A stretch of DNA of 64,000 bases, taken from positions 1-64,000 of the forward strand of contig DAOTTZ010000140.1 in the NCBI GenBank assembly GCA_034437535.1. The letters are read 5' to 3'. The notes under the pieces were generated by a model, which was given only the letters and a program-made list of their open reading frames with translations, was not told where the DNA came from and ran no database searches. Positions 17,526 through 26,671 of this stretch are shown here, one piece after another. The position numbers were made by a program, and so were the translations under genes. Each line of letters opens with the position of its first letter. Position 1 is the first letter of the stretch. The stretch is from J038 sp034437535. Its GTDB lineage: Bacteria > Chloroflexota > Anaerolineae > Aggregatilineales > Phototrophicaceae.

Positions 17526-17609
17526 GACATTTTAACCTTAGTCTGCATTGTAGCAGAGGTTATGTGCCGCGCAAAGAGATTCTCGCTTTAGAAAACGGGA
17601 CGAATGCGG

Positions 17610-17615
17610 TACACT
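17610..17615 (+). promoter_or_regulatory. Putative -10 box of a leaderless crotonase transcript
   Basis: TACACT ends 6 nt before the ATG at 17622, the spacing expected if transcription starts at the start codon. No Shine-Dalgarno is present. A weak -35 candidate, TTAGAA, lies 16 bp upstream. Confidence 0.3.
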
Positions 17616-17621
17616 GCCGCC

Positions 17622-18419
17622 ATGACTGAAACCATACGATACCAAAAAGACGAAAATGGCATTGCCACGATCACCTTTAATCGCCCAGACGCGCTCAACG
17701 CGCTGACGCTGACGATGATGGATCGGTTCGCGGCGGTGGTGCAGGATGTAGCACAGGACGACTCGATCCGGGTTATCCTCCTGACGGGCGCAGGGGATTC
17801 TGCCTTCAGCAGTGGCGGGGATCTGCGCGAACTGAGTGAACGCCCGACCGAAGCCCAGGCGCGTGAATTCATCACAACGATGGGCGACGCGCTCTACACG
17901 CTGGAGCATATCCCGGTACCGGTTATCGCCGCCATCAACGGGTATGCACTCGGCGGTGGGAGTGAAATCGCGGTTGCTTGTGATCTGCGCGTCTGTGATG
18001 ACAAGGTGCGGATGGCCTTCGTGCAGATCCGCTGGGCACTGACGCCCGGTTGGGGGGGTGGGCAACGCCTGCTACGGTTGGTCGGGTATAGCAAAGCGAT
18101 GGACTTGATGTTGCGCGGTCATGTGATGCACGCGCCAGAGGTCGAGGCATTGGGCATTGCCAACAAAATCGTGGAGACAGGCACAGCTTACACCCATAGC
18201 TACAACATCGCCAAACACATCGCCCAACATCCGCCGGATGCCGTCCGGGCGACCAAGACTCTGCTCCGCGCCGGGTTAGAGCATCCGTATGACGAAGCCC
18301 TGCGGATCGAACGAGACTTGTTCCCGCCGTTGTGGGCGGCAGATGAACATTTGCAAGCGGTGGATGACTTCCTGGCGAAGCAACAGCAACGACGCGAAGA
18401 AAAGGACGATGGCTCATGA
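17622..18419 (+). CDS. Crotonase-superfamily protein (enoyl-CoA hydratase/isomerase-like)
   Basis: The crotonase fold is clear: TFNRPDALNAL, then FSSGGDLREL (the first oxyanion-hole strand), then INGYALGGGSEIAVACDLR, then PGWGGGQRL. The glutamate in GGGSE, equivalent to Glu144 of rat enoyl-CoA hydratase, is present. The second catalytic glutamate (Glu164, in a QPE motif) is replaced: the stretch here is FVQIRWALTPGWGG. PGWGG is also seen in ethylmalonyl-CoA-decarboxylase-like members, so hydratase activity should not be assumed. The ATG at 17622 is preferred to one 18 nt upstream because it starts where homologs begin. The stop overlaps the methyltransferase start (ATGA). Confidence 0.75.
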   Translation: MTETIRYQKDENGIATITFNRPDALNALTLTMMDRFAAVVQDVAQDDSIRVILLTGAGDSAFSSGGDLRELSERPTEAQAREFITTMGDALYTLEHIPVPVIAAINGYALGGGSEIAVACDLRVCDDKVRMAFVQIRWALTPGWGGGQRLLRLVGYSKAMDLMLRGHVMHAPEVEALGIANKIVETGTAYTHSYNIAKHIAQHPPDAVRATKTLLRAGLEHPYDEALRIERDLFPPLWAADEHLQAVDDFLAKQQQRREEKDDGS

Positions 18420-19189
18420 GTGGCTTTTACAGCCGGATCGCCCGCTTTTATGATGCAGAAAATCAGGGTAAGGACGATGACATCGCGCTTTACCTGCGCT
18501 TGGCGGAGCAATACGGCGAACCGATAATCGACATTGGATGTGGTACCGGGCGCGTCATGATCCCATTGGCCGAGGCAGGTTACACGGTTAACGGGATTGA
18601 TAATGAGCAGGCCATGCTGGATCGTGTCGAGCGGGGGATTGCCCACCAGCCAGGGCTAGCGGAGCAACTGGTGTTGCATCATGGTGATGTACGAGATTAT
18701 AAATTCGCGGAGCCGTTCAAGCTGACGCTGGTGCCATACAACGGCCTGATGCACTTCCACACCCAGGATGAGCAACTGCGCGTCTTACGTCAATTGCGCC
18801 GTTGGACGCATGACGACGGCCTGATGGTGCTGGATCTGCCGAACGCTGGCGAGGTCTTCGCCACCGAAGAGACCGATGCGCTGATGTTCGAGCGGACTTT
18901 CCTTGAGCCGGAGACCGGCCACATGGTCATGCAGATGTCAAATAGTTATCTTGATCGCACCGCGCAACTGCTCCACGTGACCTGGATCTATGACGAGATC
19001 ACGGCTGACGGCATCGTTCATCGCACGACTGCGCCATTGCTACTGTACTATTATTTCTTCTCAGAATTGCGCTTGCTTTTGCGGGCGACCGGGTGGCAGA
19101 TTGAGGCCGTTTTCGGTGATACTGACCTCGGCCCTTATGAAGACGGTTGCGAACGGATGATTGTTTTTGCCAAACCTGAGACGACTTGA
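18416..19189 (+). CDS. Class I SAM-dependent methyltransferase
   Basis: The SAM-binding site is visible: IIDIGCGTGRVMIPLAEAG (motif I) and NGIDNEQAMLD (the acidic residue ending strand 2). HHGDVRDYKF (motif II region) and TLVPYNGLMHF (motif IV region) follow. The C-terminal half is a beta-rich dimer or lid segment ending in ERMIVFAKPE, as in the UbiE/Methyltransf_25 type of small-molecule methyltransferases. The substrate cannot be read. It overlaps the crotonase gene by 4 nt and the following lipoprotein gene by 29 nt, so the three are probably expressed together. Confidence 0.8.
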   Translation: MSGFYSRIARFYDAENQGKDDDIALYLRLAEQYGEPIIDIGCGTGRVMIPLAEAGYTVNGIDNEQAMLDRVERGIAHQPGLAEQLVLHHGDVRDYKFAEPFKLTLVPYNGLMHFHTQDEQLRVLRQLRRWTHDDGLMVLDLPNAGEVFATEETDALMFERTFLEPETGHMVMQMSNSYLDRTAQLLHVTWIYDEITADGIVHRTTAPLLLYYYFFSELRLLLRATGWQIEAVFGDTDLGPYEDGCERMIVFAKPETT

Positions 19190-20081
19190 CGTATCACGGC
19201 TGATCCTGGCGATAGTGGTCTTGATGTTGGTCGGATGTGATACATTGACGCCGGAAGTTCCCACGCCAACACCCACCTGGATCTTCAGCGCGCCGACGCT
19301 GGAACCGACTCGTGATCCTCTTCGCGCCCGCCCAACTGAACCGCCATTGGTCTTCGGCGGGTTGGGGCAAAACAATCCGACAGCGGCGGCCCTGCCGGCG
19401 GATAGTGCGTTGCCGCCCATCGTGGAAGGGGACGCCATCACACCGACACTGCAACAGGTCGCGATTCCACTCCGCAGTGGCGGTGTCATCACAGCGGAGT
19501 TACACCAGAATCCACCGGTTGAATTCGAAGGCCAACGCATCAACACGCGCCTGCCAGGGATTTTGTTGATCGGAGAGCGCATCGCCGCCTGGGGCGACTT
19601 CCCGGCAAGCCTGCGCGAAGCCGGGTTCACGGTGCTGGTGGCGGATATGGGATCAGCGACGTTCACCGGGGATTTTCAGGATGTGTTCGGCTCGTTGATG
19701 GAAGTCGGGACGGTAGATCCAGGGCGTATCGCGGTGATTGGCTCGCGGGCCGGGGCCGACCTCACATTGATCGGTTGTGCCCAGGAACCAGCCTGTGATG
19801 CGGTCGTATTGATTAGCCCGCAGAATGCCGAGACCTTGACCAATGTCCTGGGCAATTACAATCCACGTCCGATTTATATCGCCGCCAGCAACGATGACGC
19901 GACCGCTTATGAGACCGCGCAAGCTGTCGCGGGGGTTGCCACCGGTGATGTGACACTCGACTTGCCGCTGAGTGCCGGGGAGGGTACCGAGATGCTTAAT
20001 CAGATGGAACGCCTGACGACCGACATCACCGACTGGTTATCTCAGACGCTGGTGCCGGTCGCGCTTGACGATGGGTTTTAA
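19161..20081 (+). CDS. Predicted lipoprotein with an alpha/beta-hydrolase-like fold
   Basis: A hydrophobic stretch (LILAIVVLMLVGC) ending in a lipobox cysteine is followed by a Pro/Thr-rich linker. Residues about 110-300 look like an alpha/beta hydrolase: RLPGILLIGER, then FTVLVADMGS, then the elbow VIGSRAGAD, with the serine in the nucleophile position of G-S-R-A-G. PIYIAASNDD would be the acid strand. A terminal catalytic histidine is not obvious. The start is uncertain: TTG at 19161, inside the methyltransferase gene, has only a weak CGGA upstream, and other TTG codons follow within a few residues. The end overlaps pheT on the other strand by 4 nt. Confidence 0.6.
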   Translation: MFLPNLRRLDVSRLILAIVVLMLVGCDTLTPEVPTPTPTWIFSAPTLEPTRDPLRARPTEPPLVFGGLGQNNPTAAALPADSALPPIVEGDAITPTLQQVAIPLRSGGVITAELHQNPPVEFEGQRINTRLPGILLIGERIAAWGDFPASLREAGFTVLVADMGSATFTGDFQDVFGSLMEVGTVDPGRIAVIGSRAGADLTLIGCAQEPACDAVVLISPQNAETLTNVLGNYNPRPIYIAASNDDATAYETAQAVAGVATGDVTLDLPLSAGEGTEMLNQMERLTTDITDWLSQTLVPVALDDGF

Positions 20082-22648
20082 GCGCGGAGCTTGGCCCCCA
20101 GTTGTTTTTCCGCCGCTTTGACGATTTTGTTCCGTAACTTGGCGACTTCTTTATCTTTCAGTGTACGTTCGTCGGTCTGGTAAGTCAGGCTGTAGGCCAG
20201 GCTCTTGGTGCCCGTCGGTATGCTATCCCCCTGATAGACATCGAACAACACTACATCCTTGAGCAGATCCCCCCCGGCGGAGACCAACACAGCGCGGACG
20301 TCTTCGGCGCGGGTGTCTTCCGGGACGATCAAGGCGATGTCTTCCAGGATCGGCGGTGTGATCGGCAGGGGCACCAGCGAGAAATCTGCCGAGGCCAACC
20401 CTAGCAGACCATCCAAATCAATCTCTGCGATTAAGACCGGGTAACGTGTCAGCTCGAACTTGCGGGCCACCAGTGGATGCAATTCACCAAAGGTGCCGAT
20501 AATTTGCTCGCCAGCTTTTACGGCGGCGGCCCGGCCTGGATGAAAGGTTGGATGTGAACTTCGCTCGTAATGAACATCTTGTAGATGCATCCCGTGTGTA
20601 ATCCCTTCTATGACACCCTTCAGGTCATAGAAGTCAAATTCGCCGGGGGCGTGGTCGCCCATCCACTCGGCTTTATCACGCGGGCCGGTGATGAGGATAC
20701 CCAGGCGGCGCGGCTCTTGAGGTAAGGGTTGGCCGTTCGTCTTCCAGTAGACGCTACCGATCTCGAAGATTTGTTGACGTTCGTTATAACGCTGGTTGTT
20801 GAGTGCATTTTCCAGCAGGCTGGTGAGCAACGACTTGCGAAGCACCGTCTTATCAGACGAGATTGGATTTGCGATGTGGACGTAATCGTAATCATCCCAG
20901 GGGGCGGCTTTATCTGGTACCAGCGCGTCTTCATGCGCTGGCGTGGTGAAGCGATAACTGATTGTCTCTCTCAAGCCGAGTGATACCAGCAGATCACGCA
21001 GGGTTTCTTCGTACTCCAACGTGAGGTTGGAAAATTGTGGGGCCATTTGGTCGCGGATGGTGGTATTCGGGATGTTGTCGTATCCATCAATCCGGGCGAT
21101 TTCTTCGATGAGATCGGCCTGCCCGATGATCGGGTCCGGGTCAATATCCATGCGGAAATCAGGCGTCACCGCCTGGATCGTGTCATCTTTTATCATCACG
21201 TCGAATTGCAGGCGGCTGAGGATGTCTGCCGCCGCTTCGACAGTATACGGAACACCCAGTAGGCGTTCGATCTCGCTCACATGCAGATGAACCGTAACCG
21301 GTGTCGCTTGCTTTGCATAAGCGTCGATGACGCCCTCCGCGACCTGGCCGCCGCCGGTCCGGCGCATCAGTTCGATGCCGCGCCCTAACCCCTGGATGGC
21401 CTGGCTAGGATGCACACCCCGGCTGAAGCGGGTGCCAGCATCGGTGAAGATCTTCTGAGATTGCATCGTCTGGCGGATGTTGATGAAGTTCCAATTCGCC
21501 GCTTCTAGCAAGACGGTGGTCGTCTCGTCGCTGATCTCGGTTTCTGCACCGCCGATCAACCCGCCCAGGCTCAATACACCGGCTTCATCGCAGACCAGGA
21601 TGTTATGTGGCTCTAACTTGCGGCTGACCTCATCGAGTGTTTCCAGTGTTTCGTCATCTTCCGGCAGGCGGGTGATGATGGTGGGGGCGTTGCCTTGCAC
21701 CCGCGCTTTGAGTTTGTCGAAGTCGAAAGCGTGGAGCGGCTGACCAATTTCAAACGTGATGTAATTGGTCACATCAACGATATTGTTGATCGGGCGTTGG
21801 CCGACCAATGTCAGCCGCCGTTGCAACCAATCCGGTGACTCCTGAACGGTTGTATCACGGAGTAAAGCCAGGGTGAAACGCGGGTTTAGCTCTGGCTCTT
21901 GGATGTCGATGCTGACTTCACCGGCGATTGGTGCGCCTTCGGCGACGAAATCATAAGACGGCTCTTTCAGCGGATGGTCGAGCAACGCGGCGACCTCTCT
22001 TGCCACGCCCAGGATGCTGAAGCACCGCGCCAGGTTAGGCGTCAGTTCGATGTCGAATACGATGTCGCCGAAGACCTCCTGGAGGGGTGTGCCTGCCGGG
22101 TAGGGAGTGCCGGCCCGGTCGGTTGGCTGGGTCTGCATCAGGATGACGCCTTCGTGGGCGTCGCTCAACCCTAGCTCTTTCTCAGAGCAAACCATGCTCT
22201 TGTTGTGGATGCCGCGTAACTTGCGCCCTTTTAAGATCATGCGCTGGGGTGTGTCGCTGTGGCCGTCCCAGACTTCGGCACCTTCAGCGGCGAAAGCCGT
22301 CCACAACGGCGAATCGAGTTCACCCTGGCCGGAATACTCGAACAGATTCGGTGCGCCGGTGACGCATTGCTCTAATTCTGCCCCGCCATAATCGACCATT
22401 GCCAGCACCAGGCGGTCGGCATCCGGGTGCGGTTTGACCTCACGAATGGCCCCTAGCAAGAGCTTCTCACGATCCCACACCAGATGATCACTTTCCGGCC
22501 AGCGCACCCCTTCGACGTGCCCCTGTGGGATGCCGATATAACGGATGTGTGCTACTTCCAGGCCGGCTAGCGTCAGCCGTTCGGCCAGCAATTCCGGGGC
22601 GATGTCAATGTCTACAAAATCTTTCAACCAGGAAATCGGTACAAGCAT
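20078..22648 (-). CDS. pheT: Phenylalanyl-tRNA synthetase beta subunit
   Basis: The 856-residue PheT forms the tRNA-binding and structural half of the (alpha-beta)2 enzyme. It begins MLVPISWLKDFVDIDIAP. It has the tRNA-binding OB domain (about 40-190, with KPHPDADRLVLA), the B3/B4 editing domain (about 240-430, NIVDVTNYITFEIGQPLHAFD), the B5 domain (about 430-510), the catalytic-like core (LVVSLGLRETISYRF region) and a C-terminal ferredoxin-like anticodon-binding domain (about 765-856). The length is slightly above the usual 800. An AAGGACG ribosome-binding site lies about 9 nt upstream. It is the last gene of the T-box operon and is separated from pheS by two unrelated SGNH-like genes. Confidence 0.96.
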   Translation of the reverse strand: MLVPISWLKDFVDIDIAPELLAERLTLAGLEVAHIRYIGIPQGHVEGVRWPESDHLVWDREKLLLGAIREVKPHPDADRLVLAMVDYGGAELEQCVTGAPNLFEYSGQGELDSPLWTAFAAEGAEVWDGHSDTPQRMILKGRKLRGIHNKSMVCSEKELGLSDAHEGVILMQTQPTDRAGTPYPAGTPLQEVFGDIVFDIELTPNLARCFSILGVAREVAALLDHPLKEPSYDFVAEGAPIAGEVSIDIQEPELNPRFTLALLRDTTVQESPDWLQRRLTLVGQRPINNIVDVTNYITFEIGQPLHAFDFDKLKARVQGNAPTIITRLPEDDETLETLDEVSRKLEPHNILVCDEAGVLSLGGLIGGAETEISDETTTVLLEAANWNFINIRQTMQSQKIFTDAGTRFSRGVHPSQAIQGLGRGIELMRRTGGGQVAEGVIDAYAKQATPVTVHLHVSEIERLLGVPYTVEAAADILSRLQFDVMIKDDTIQAVTPDFRMDIDPDPIIGQADLIEEIARIDGYDNIPNTTIRDQMAPQFSNLTLEYEETLRDLLVSLGLRETISYRFTTPAHEDALVPDKAAPWDDYDYVHIANPISSDKTVLRKSLLTSLLENALNNQRYNERQQIFEIGSVYWKTNGQPLPQEPRRLGILITGPRDKAEWMGDHAPGEFDFYDLKGVIEGITHGMHLQDVHYERSSHPTFHPGRAAAVKAGEQIIGTFGELHPLVARKFELTRYPVLIAEIDLDGLLGLASADFSLVPLPITPPILEDIALIVPEDTRAEDVRAVLVSAGGDLLKDVVLFDVYQGDSIPTGTKSLAYSLTYQTDERTLKDKEVAKLRNKIVKAAEKQLGAKLRA

Positions 22649-22662
22649 GTGAATTTTCGTCC

Positions 22663-23964
22663 TTAGTCTTGTTCAGTCTGGATAATCTCTATCATACGGC
22701 GGGCGATCTGTGCGTTGCCCGCCGGGTTGAGATGTCGATAATCAATGTAACGTTGCTCGGTGACGTCATCGAAGACGCCGCTGAGATCGTACAGATTCGG
22801 TGTTTCATCTGCCAGTGCGGCCACCCCGGCATATACGTCAGTATAAAATCCTTGCAGGAAGTCATCCGGGATGGTCAGGCGGGCTTCTGAGTCGTCTAAT
22901 GGCTTTTCGCCTTGAGTCAGGATCGGTTGCCAGAAGAAAGTCACGGTGAAGCCGAATTGATCGGCCAGCGCATTGACCATGCGGATGTTGTTCGCATACA
23001 CGGCGACGGTCGATTCTACCGGGCCGGAAAGTCGGGGCGGTTCTTCCGGTTCCAGGTCGATCAACGTTCGCAGGTACGCTACCGTAAAACTATTGGCGAC
23101 CAACCGGAGCAAAAACGGTGGCTGGCCGACCGCGAAGTTTTCTTCGATGCGATCATACAAACGATGCACCCCCGCTTCGCCGCGTTCGTAAGCCGCCAAT
23201 ATGTCGTTGCTCCCGCCGTAAAAGATGACTTGATCGGGCCGAACACCGGCTTGTAAGTGCCGCATCAACTTGACCATGCTCTGGGTAGAAACCAGATTGA
23301 GATCACCGTAATTCACTACACATAGCGGGCGATCATCCGGGGCGGTCAATTGTTGTTGCAGGTAAGCTGTTATGGTCGCGTCATCCGGCACACCGGCTCC
23401 CCACGCCGCCGAGCCACCATAGATATGCACACGGTAAGCCTCGTCAGCATCACAGATTGCGCCAGGGGTGGCGCGTGCGCCATCTGGCAGGATCGTGATC
23501 GCCACGCCGTCGAAGGGTGCCCGGTTCCACATTACATAAGGATCATACCGCAGGCGTGGCTCGATGTAGTCGTATTCCCGCTGATATTGCTCCGCTGGAT
23601 CATCCAGGGGCGGTTGCTGGACGATAGCTTGTTGTTCTGCCGGGGTGAGGTCGCGTGTGGTGGCCCCTGTGATGAGTTGAAGGTTGAGAAAGATCAGCAT
23701 CAAGACCTCAACCAGCACGAAGATCAGCAGGGTGTTTAAGAGGATGACGGCCACACTCTTATAGATCGCGCCGACTTTCTTCCGCCGCAGGCGATGACCA
23801 AACAGCGCGATACCGACAATCAGCAAGCCGATGACGATCAGTGTGATCTGCCCGGTAGAGCCGGGTTCCAGGCCCAGCCGGGCACGCCCGCCGATGACCA
23901 GCGCAAACGCGATGATGCCGCCGCCCACCAGGGATAGCAGAAGTGTGCTAACGGTCAGTCGCAT
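22663..23964 (-). CDS. Membrane-anchored SGNH/GDSL hydrolase-like protein (copy 2)
   Basis: Three N-terminal membrane helices (about 7-28, 40-56, 69-96) are followed by an extracytoplasmic SGNH-hydrolase domain. Block I is IYGGSAAWG with Ser185, block III is GGSNDI with Asn253, and block V is DYRHLNPAGN with Asp408 and His411. The whole catalytic set is therefore present. Such enzymes act as esterases or deacylases on cell-surface glycans or lipids. It is a diverged tandem paralog of the next gene upstream, with the same topology, and overlaps it by 17 nt. It lies inside the pheST operon, 14 nt before pheT, with no visible reason to be linked to tRNA charging. Confidence 0.75.
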   Translation of the reverse strand: MRLTVSTLLLSLVGGGIIAFALVIGGRARLGLEPGSTGQITLIVIGLLIVGIALFGHRLRRKKVGAIYKSVAVILLNTLLIFVLVEVLMLIFLNLQLITGATTRDLTPAEQQAIVQQPPLDDPAEQYQREYDYIEPRLRYDPYVMWNRAPFDGVAITILPDGARATPGAICDADEAYRVHIYGGSAAWGAGVPDDATITAYLQQQLTAPDDRPLCVVNYGDLNLVSTQSMVKLMRHLQAGVRPDQVIFYGGSNDILAAYERGEAGVHRLYDRIEENFAVGQPPFLLRLVANSFTVAYLRTLIDLEPEEPPRLSGPVESTVAVYANNIRMVNALADQFGFTVTFFWQPILTQGEKPLDDSEARLTIPDDFLQGFYTDVYAGVAALADETPNLYDLSGVFDDVTEQRYIDYRHLNPAGNAQIARRMIEIIQTEQD

Positions 23965-25276
23965 CGTCGCCCCCGTTTAGCCGGTCGATAACGACCTCGG
24001 CCATATGCCCCGCGATGATCTGATTGCCCTGATACGAGACGTGATTAAAGTCGATGAACAGCATCGTCTCTACGTCATCAAAGATGCCCGACAGGTTGAT
24101 CAAGTTGGGGTAATCACCGGCGATGTCGTCCATAATGGCGTATACGTCTTGATACAGCGTGACCAGCGACTCCGGCGGGGCCTGAACCAGCAAGACTTCC
24201 TGTTCGGTGCGTGGTTTGTCACTGGCGACCAGCACCGGTTGCCAGAAGAACAAATAGTCAAAGTCGAACGCTTCCGCCCAGGCGGCCACGATCTCATAAT
24301 TTGTCAGGTATAGATCGACGGTTCGATCTGCCAGCGGACGATCAGGGCCAGATGTCGGTGATGGTTCGTCCGGCGTGCCGCCCCCACCGCCAGCCAGATT
24401 ACGGGTAAACAAGCTGATATAAGTGCCGTTCCACCAATCTGCAATCGGATCACCGTCATCCGACCGGAAAAATCCTTCGTAGAGATTGCCCAAGCGGTGG
24501 GTGCCGGGGCCGTTGCGGTTGGCGGCGATGACATCGTTAACGCCATCATAGAAGATGACCATATCCGGCACATCATCTGCTTGAAGCTGAGTCATCAACC
24601 GCATGATCTCCTGTGTGTTGACCATCGCCAGATCAGCGTAATTGACCACGCACACAGGTTGGTCGATCACCGCGTCCAGTTCCGCCTGGAGATAAGAGGG
24701 GATCGTCATCGCATCGGTGACTTCAAAACCCCACAGGGTTGAGCCACCGTAGACGTAAATGCGATACGCATCCGGCGTACACACCGACCCGACAGTACGC
24801 CGCGATCCGTCCGCGTTGATGGTGATAGCCGTCCCCTGGTATGGTCGCCGTGTCCACAGGTCATATGGGCTGTAGTCAATGGCGTTCCCGACCTGTTGAT
24901 AGTCTTCACGATAATCTGCCCGCCAATCACTATCGGCGGTTGTGTATAGCTCAAGATCATCGCCGCTGGGTGTCCGTTGGTAATCGCCAGAGACGAATTG
25001 CAGGTTGAACGAAACGATCACCAACAATTCCGTGACGACCAGCAACAACCCAACAGAAAGCAGACCCACCGCGATTGTCTCTGTCGTGCGGCTGACGTGT
25101 TCAAAGCGCAGGCGATGCCACAACACCGCCGATAGAATCAGCAGGATGCCGATTGCGATAAACACCAATTGACCAGGACTGCCTGGCTCAATGCCGACTG
25201 ACCGACGCGGATCGACCGTCAATACATAGACGATAATGCCTGCTCCTAGCAGGCCCAGGATGCCACGACTGAGCAT
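23948..25276 (-). CDS. Membrane-anchored SGNH/GDSL hydrolase-like protein (copy 1)
   Basis: It has the same architecture as its neighbour: three N-terminal membrane helices and an outer SGNH domain with YGGSTLWGFEV (serine block), YDGVNDVI (Asn block, DGVND instead of GGSND) and DFNHVSYQGN (Asp/His block). A Gly-rich linker is present near residue 285 (GGGGG). The start codon shares one base with the pheS stop (TAATG), which strongly implies translation from the pheS transcript. The family relation to the other copy is plain across the membrane part (EPGS.GQ, GHRLR/WHRLR). Predicted role: O-deacylation or esterase action at the envelope. The substrate is unknown. Confidence 0.75.
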   Translation of the reverse strand: MLSRGILGLLGAGIIVYVLTVDPRRSVGIEPGSPGQLVFIAIGILLILSAVLWHRLRFEHVSRTTETIAVGLLSVGLLLVVTELLVIVSFNLQFVSGDYQRTPSGDDLELYTTADSDWRADYREDYQQVGNAIDYSPYDLWTRRPYQGTAITINADGSRRTVGSVCTPDAYRIYVYGGSTLWGFEVTDAMTIPSYLQAELDAVIDQPVCVVNYADLAMVNTQEIMRLMTQLQADDVPDMVIFYDGVNDVIAANRNGPGTHRLGNLYEGFFRSDDGDPIADWWNGTYISLFTRNLAGGGGGTPDEPSPTSGPDRPLADRTVDLYLTNYEIVAAWAEAFDFDYLFFWQPVLVASDKPRTEQEVLLVQAPPESLVTLYQDVYAIMDDIAGDYPNLINLSGIFDDVETMLFIDFNHVSYQGNQIIAGHMAEVVIDRLNGGDDATDR

Positions 25277-26310
25277 TAGAATTGATCCAGGAACCGTAGG
25301 TCATTCCCCCAGAAGTAGCGAATATCGGTGATGCCATGCTTGAGCATACCGATGCGTTCTGGCCCCATGCCGAACGCGAATCCGCTCCACTCGGCAGGAT
25401 CATAACCGCCATTCCGCAATACAACCGGGTTAACCATGCCACTCCCGGCGATTTCCAGCCAGCCGGTATACTTGCATACGTTGCACCCCTTCCCCCCACA
25501 CAAGAAGCATTCGACATCAATTTCCATGCTTGGCTCGGTAAAGGGGAAATATGAGGCGCGGAAGCGAACCGCCGCATCTGCGCCAAACATGCGCCGGGCG
25601 AACTCGGTGATGGTGCCTTTGAGATCGCTCATGCGGATGTTGCGCCCGACGACCAGCCCTTCCACCTGATGAAATTGCACCTCACTGCGGGCGGTGATCT
25701 GCTCATAGCGGTAACACATGCCCGGTAAGATCACGCGGATTGGCTGAGTGCCATCGGCCCCTAGCTCACGCATCGCGTGGATTTGTCCCGGTGACGTGTG
25801 AGTGCGTAAGATCACGCCTTCCTCGGTGGTGTAAAAGGTATCTTGCATGTCACGGGCCGGGTGATGGGGCGGGATGTTCAACGCGGTGAAGTTGATGTCA
25901 TCCAGTTCGACATCGCGGCTCCGGTAGACCTGGAATCCCATCGTGCTCCAAATTTCTGCAAAACGGCGGAGCACCTGCGTAGACGGATGCAAGCCGCCCC
26001 GCTGGCGGCCACGCCCCGGCAGGGTGATGTCAATTTCGCCTTCTTCCAGGTCACGGGCTAAGGCCTGGTCTGCGATGGCTTGTTTGCGTTCATCGTAGGC
26101 CAATTCTAGCCGGTTCTTGATGGTGTTGACCGCCTTGCCAAATTCTGGGCGTTCTTCCGCCGGGATGTCGCCCATCTTGCGGAGTAAGCCGGTAATTTGT
26201 CCTTTTTTGCCTAGGTATTGCCCGGCCCAGGCCTGGAGCGACTCGTCGTCGTTGACATCTGCCAGCGATTGTAACGCCGCCTCTTCGATTGCCGGTAATT
26301 CGTCGATCAT
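25276..26310 (-). CDS. pheS: Phenylalanyl-tRNA synthetase alpha subunit
   Basis: PheS carries the class II catalytic core. An N-terminal coiled-coil arm (1-90, with GKKGQITGLLRKMGDIPAEERPE split over it) is followed by motif 1 (IWSTMGFQVYRSRDVE), HHPARDMQDTFY, motif 2 (RVILPGMCYRYE, then QFHQVEGLVV) and motif 3 (GFAFGMGPERIGMLKHGI). Before motif 3 there is a Cys-rich insert (CFLCGGKGCNVCK) that could bind zinc; some bacterial PheS have it and E. coli does not. The length of 344 is usual. A GAGAGGAG ribosome-binding site precedes the ATG, and a T-box leader precedes that. The gene starts an operon that continues with two SGNH-like genes and pheT. Confidence 0.96.
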   Translation of the reverse strand: MIDELPAIEEAALQSLADVNDDESLQAWAGQYLGKKGQITGLLRKMGDIPAEERPEFGKAVNTIKNRLELAYDERKQAIADQALARDLEEGEIDITLPGRGRQRGGLHPSTQVLRRFAEIWSTMGFQVYRSRDVELDDINFTALNIPPHHPARDMQDTFYTTEEGVILRTHTSPGQIHAMRELGADGTQPIRVILPGMCYRYEQITARSEVQFHQVEGLVVGRNIRMSDLKGTITEFARRMFGADAAVRFRASYFPFTEPSMEIDVECFLCGGKGCNVCKYTGWLEIAGSGMVNPVVLRNGGYDPAEWSGFAFGMGPERIGMLKHGITDIRYFWGNDLRFLDQF

Positions 26311-26330
26311 AGGTCTCCTCTCAAAAAATC

Positions 26331-26390
26331 AAAAACGCTCTCATCCGTGCCACCTATCGCTGGTGCGATACATGACAGGGACGAGAGCGT
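26331..26390 (-). terminator. T-box terminator hairpin
   Basis: On the minus strand ACGCTCTCGTCC (26390-26379) pairs with GGATGAGAGCGT (26346-26335), followed by T-rich sequence down to 26322. It competes with the T-box antiterminator at 26397-26410 and is the off state of the pheS leader. Confidence 0.85.
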
Positions 26391-26665
26391 ATCTCTCGCG
26401 GTACCACCCTGTTTGATGCCATATGACATCGCCATAGGGCACCCTCTCTGGCCGGTGAAGCTTTGCCCCGGCACACCGTTAACGCAGGCTCACGGAGCAG
26501 ACTACTGATCGACCGTTGGCCGATGTTCACCTGTCAGCGCGGGGATCCAAACAAGATCCCACTCAGGAGGGAATTCCGCGCTGGTATCTGCCTGGGCTTG
26601 CAGTCAATGGCCCGATGGCTCCCTGTTGATCCCAATTTACGCGGACTGTCTCCGTCATCACTCTG
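26331..26665 (-). promoter_or_regulatory. T-box riboswitch leader of the pheS operon
   Basis: The minus strand carries the canonical T-box AGGGTGGTACCGCG at 26410-26397. Its TGGT can pair with the ACCA end of an uncharged tRNA-Phe. The leader runs about 355 nt from the predicted start near 26665 to the pheS ATG, and a terminator overlaps the T-box downstream. Uncharged tRNA should stabilise the antiterminator and raise expression of pheS, the two SGNH genes and pheT. Stem I lies roughly between 26480 and 26655, but I could not fix the specifier codon by eye; UUC/UUU triplets are present in the region. Confidence 0.9.
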
Positions 26666-26671
26666 GCTGTT

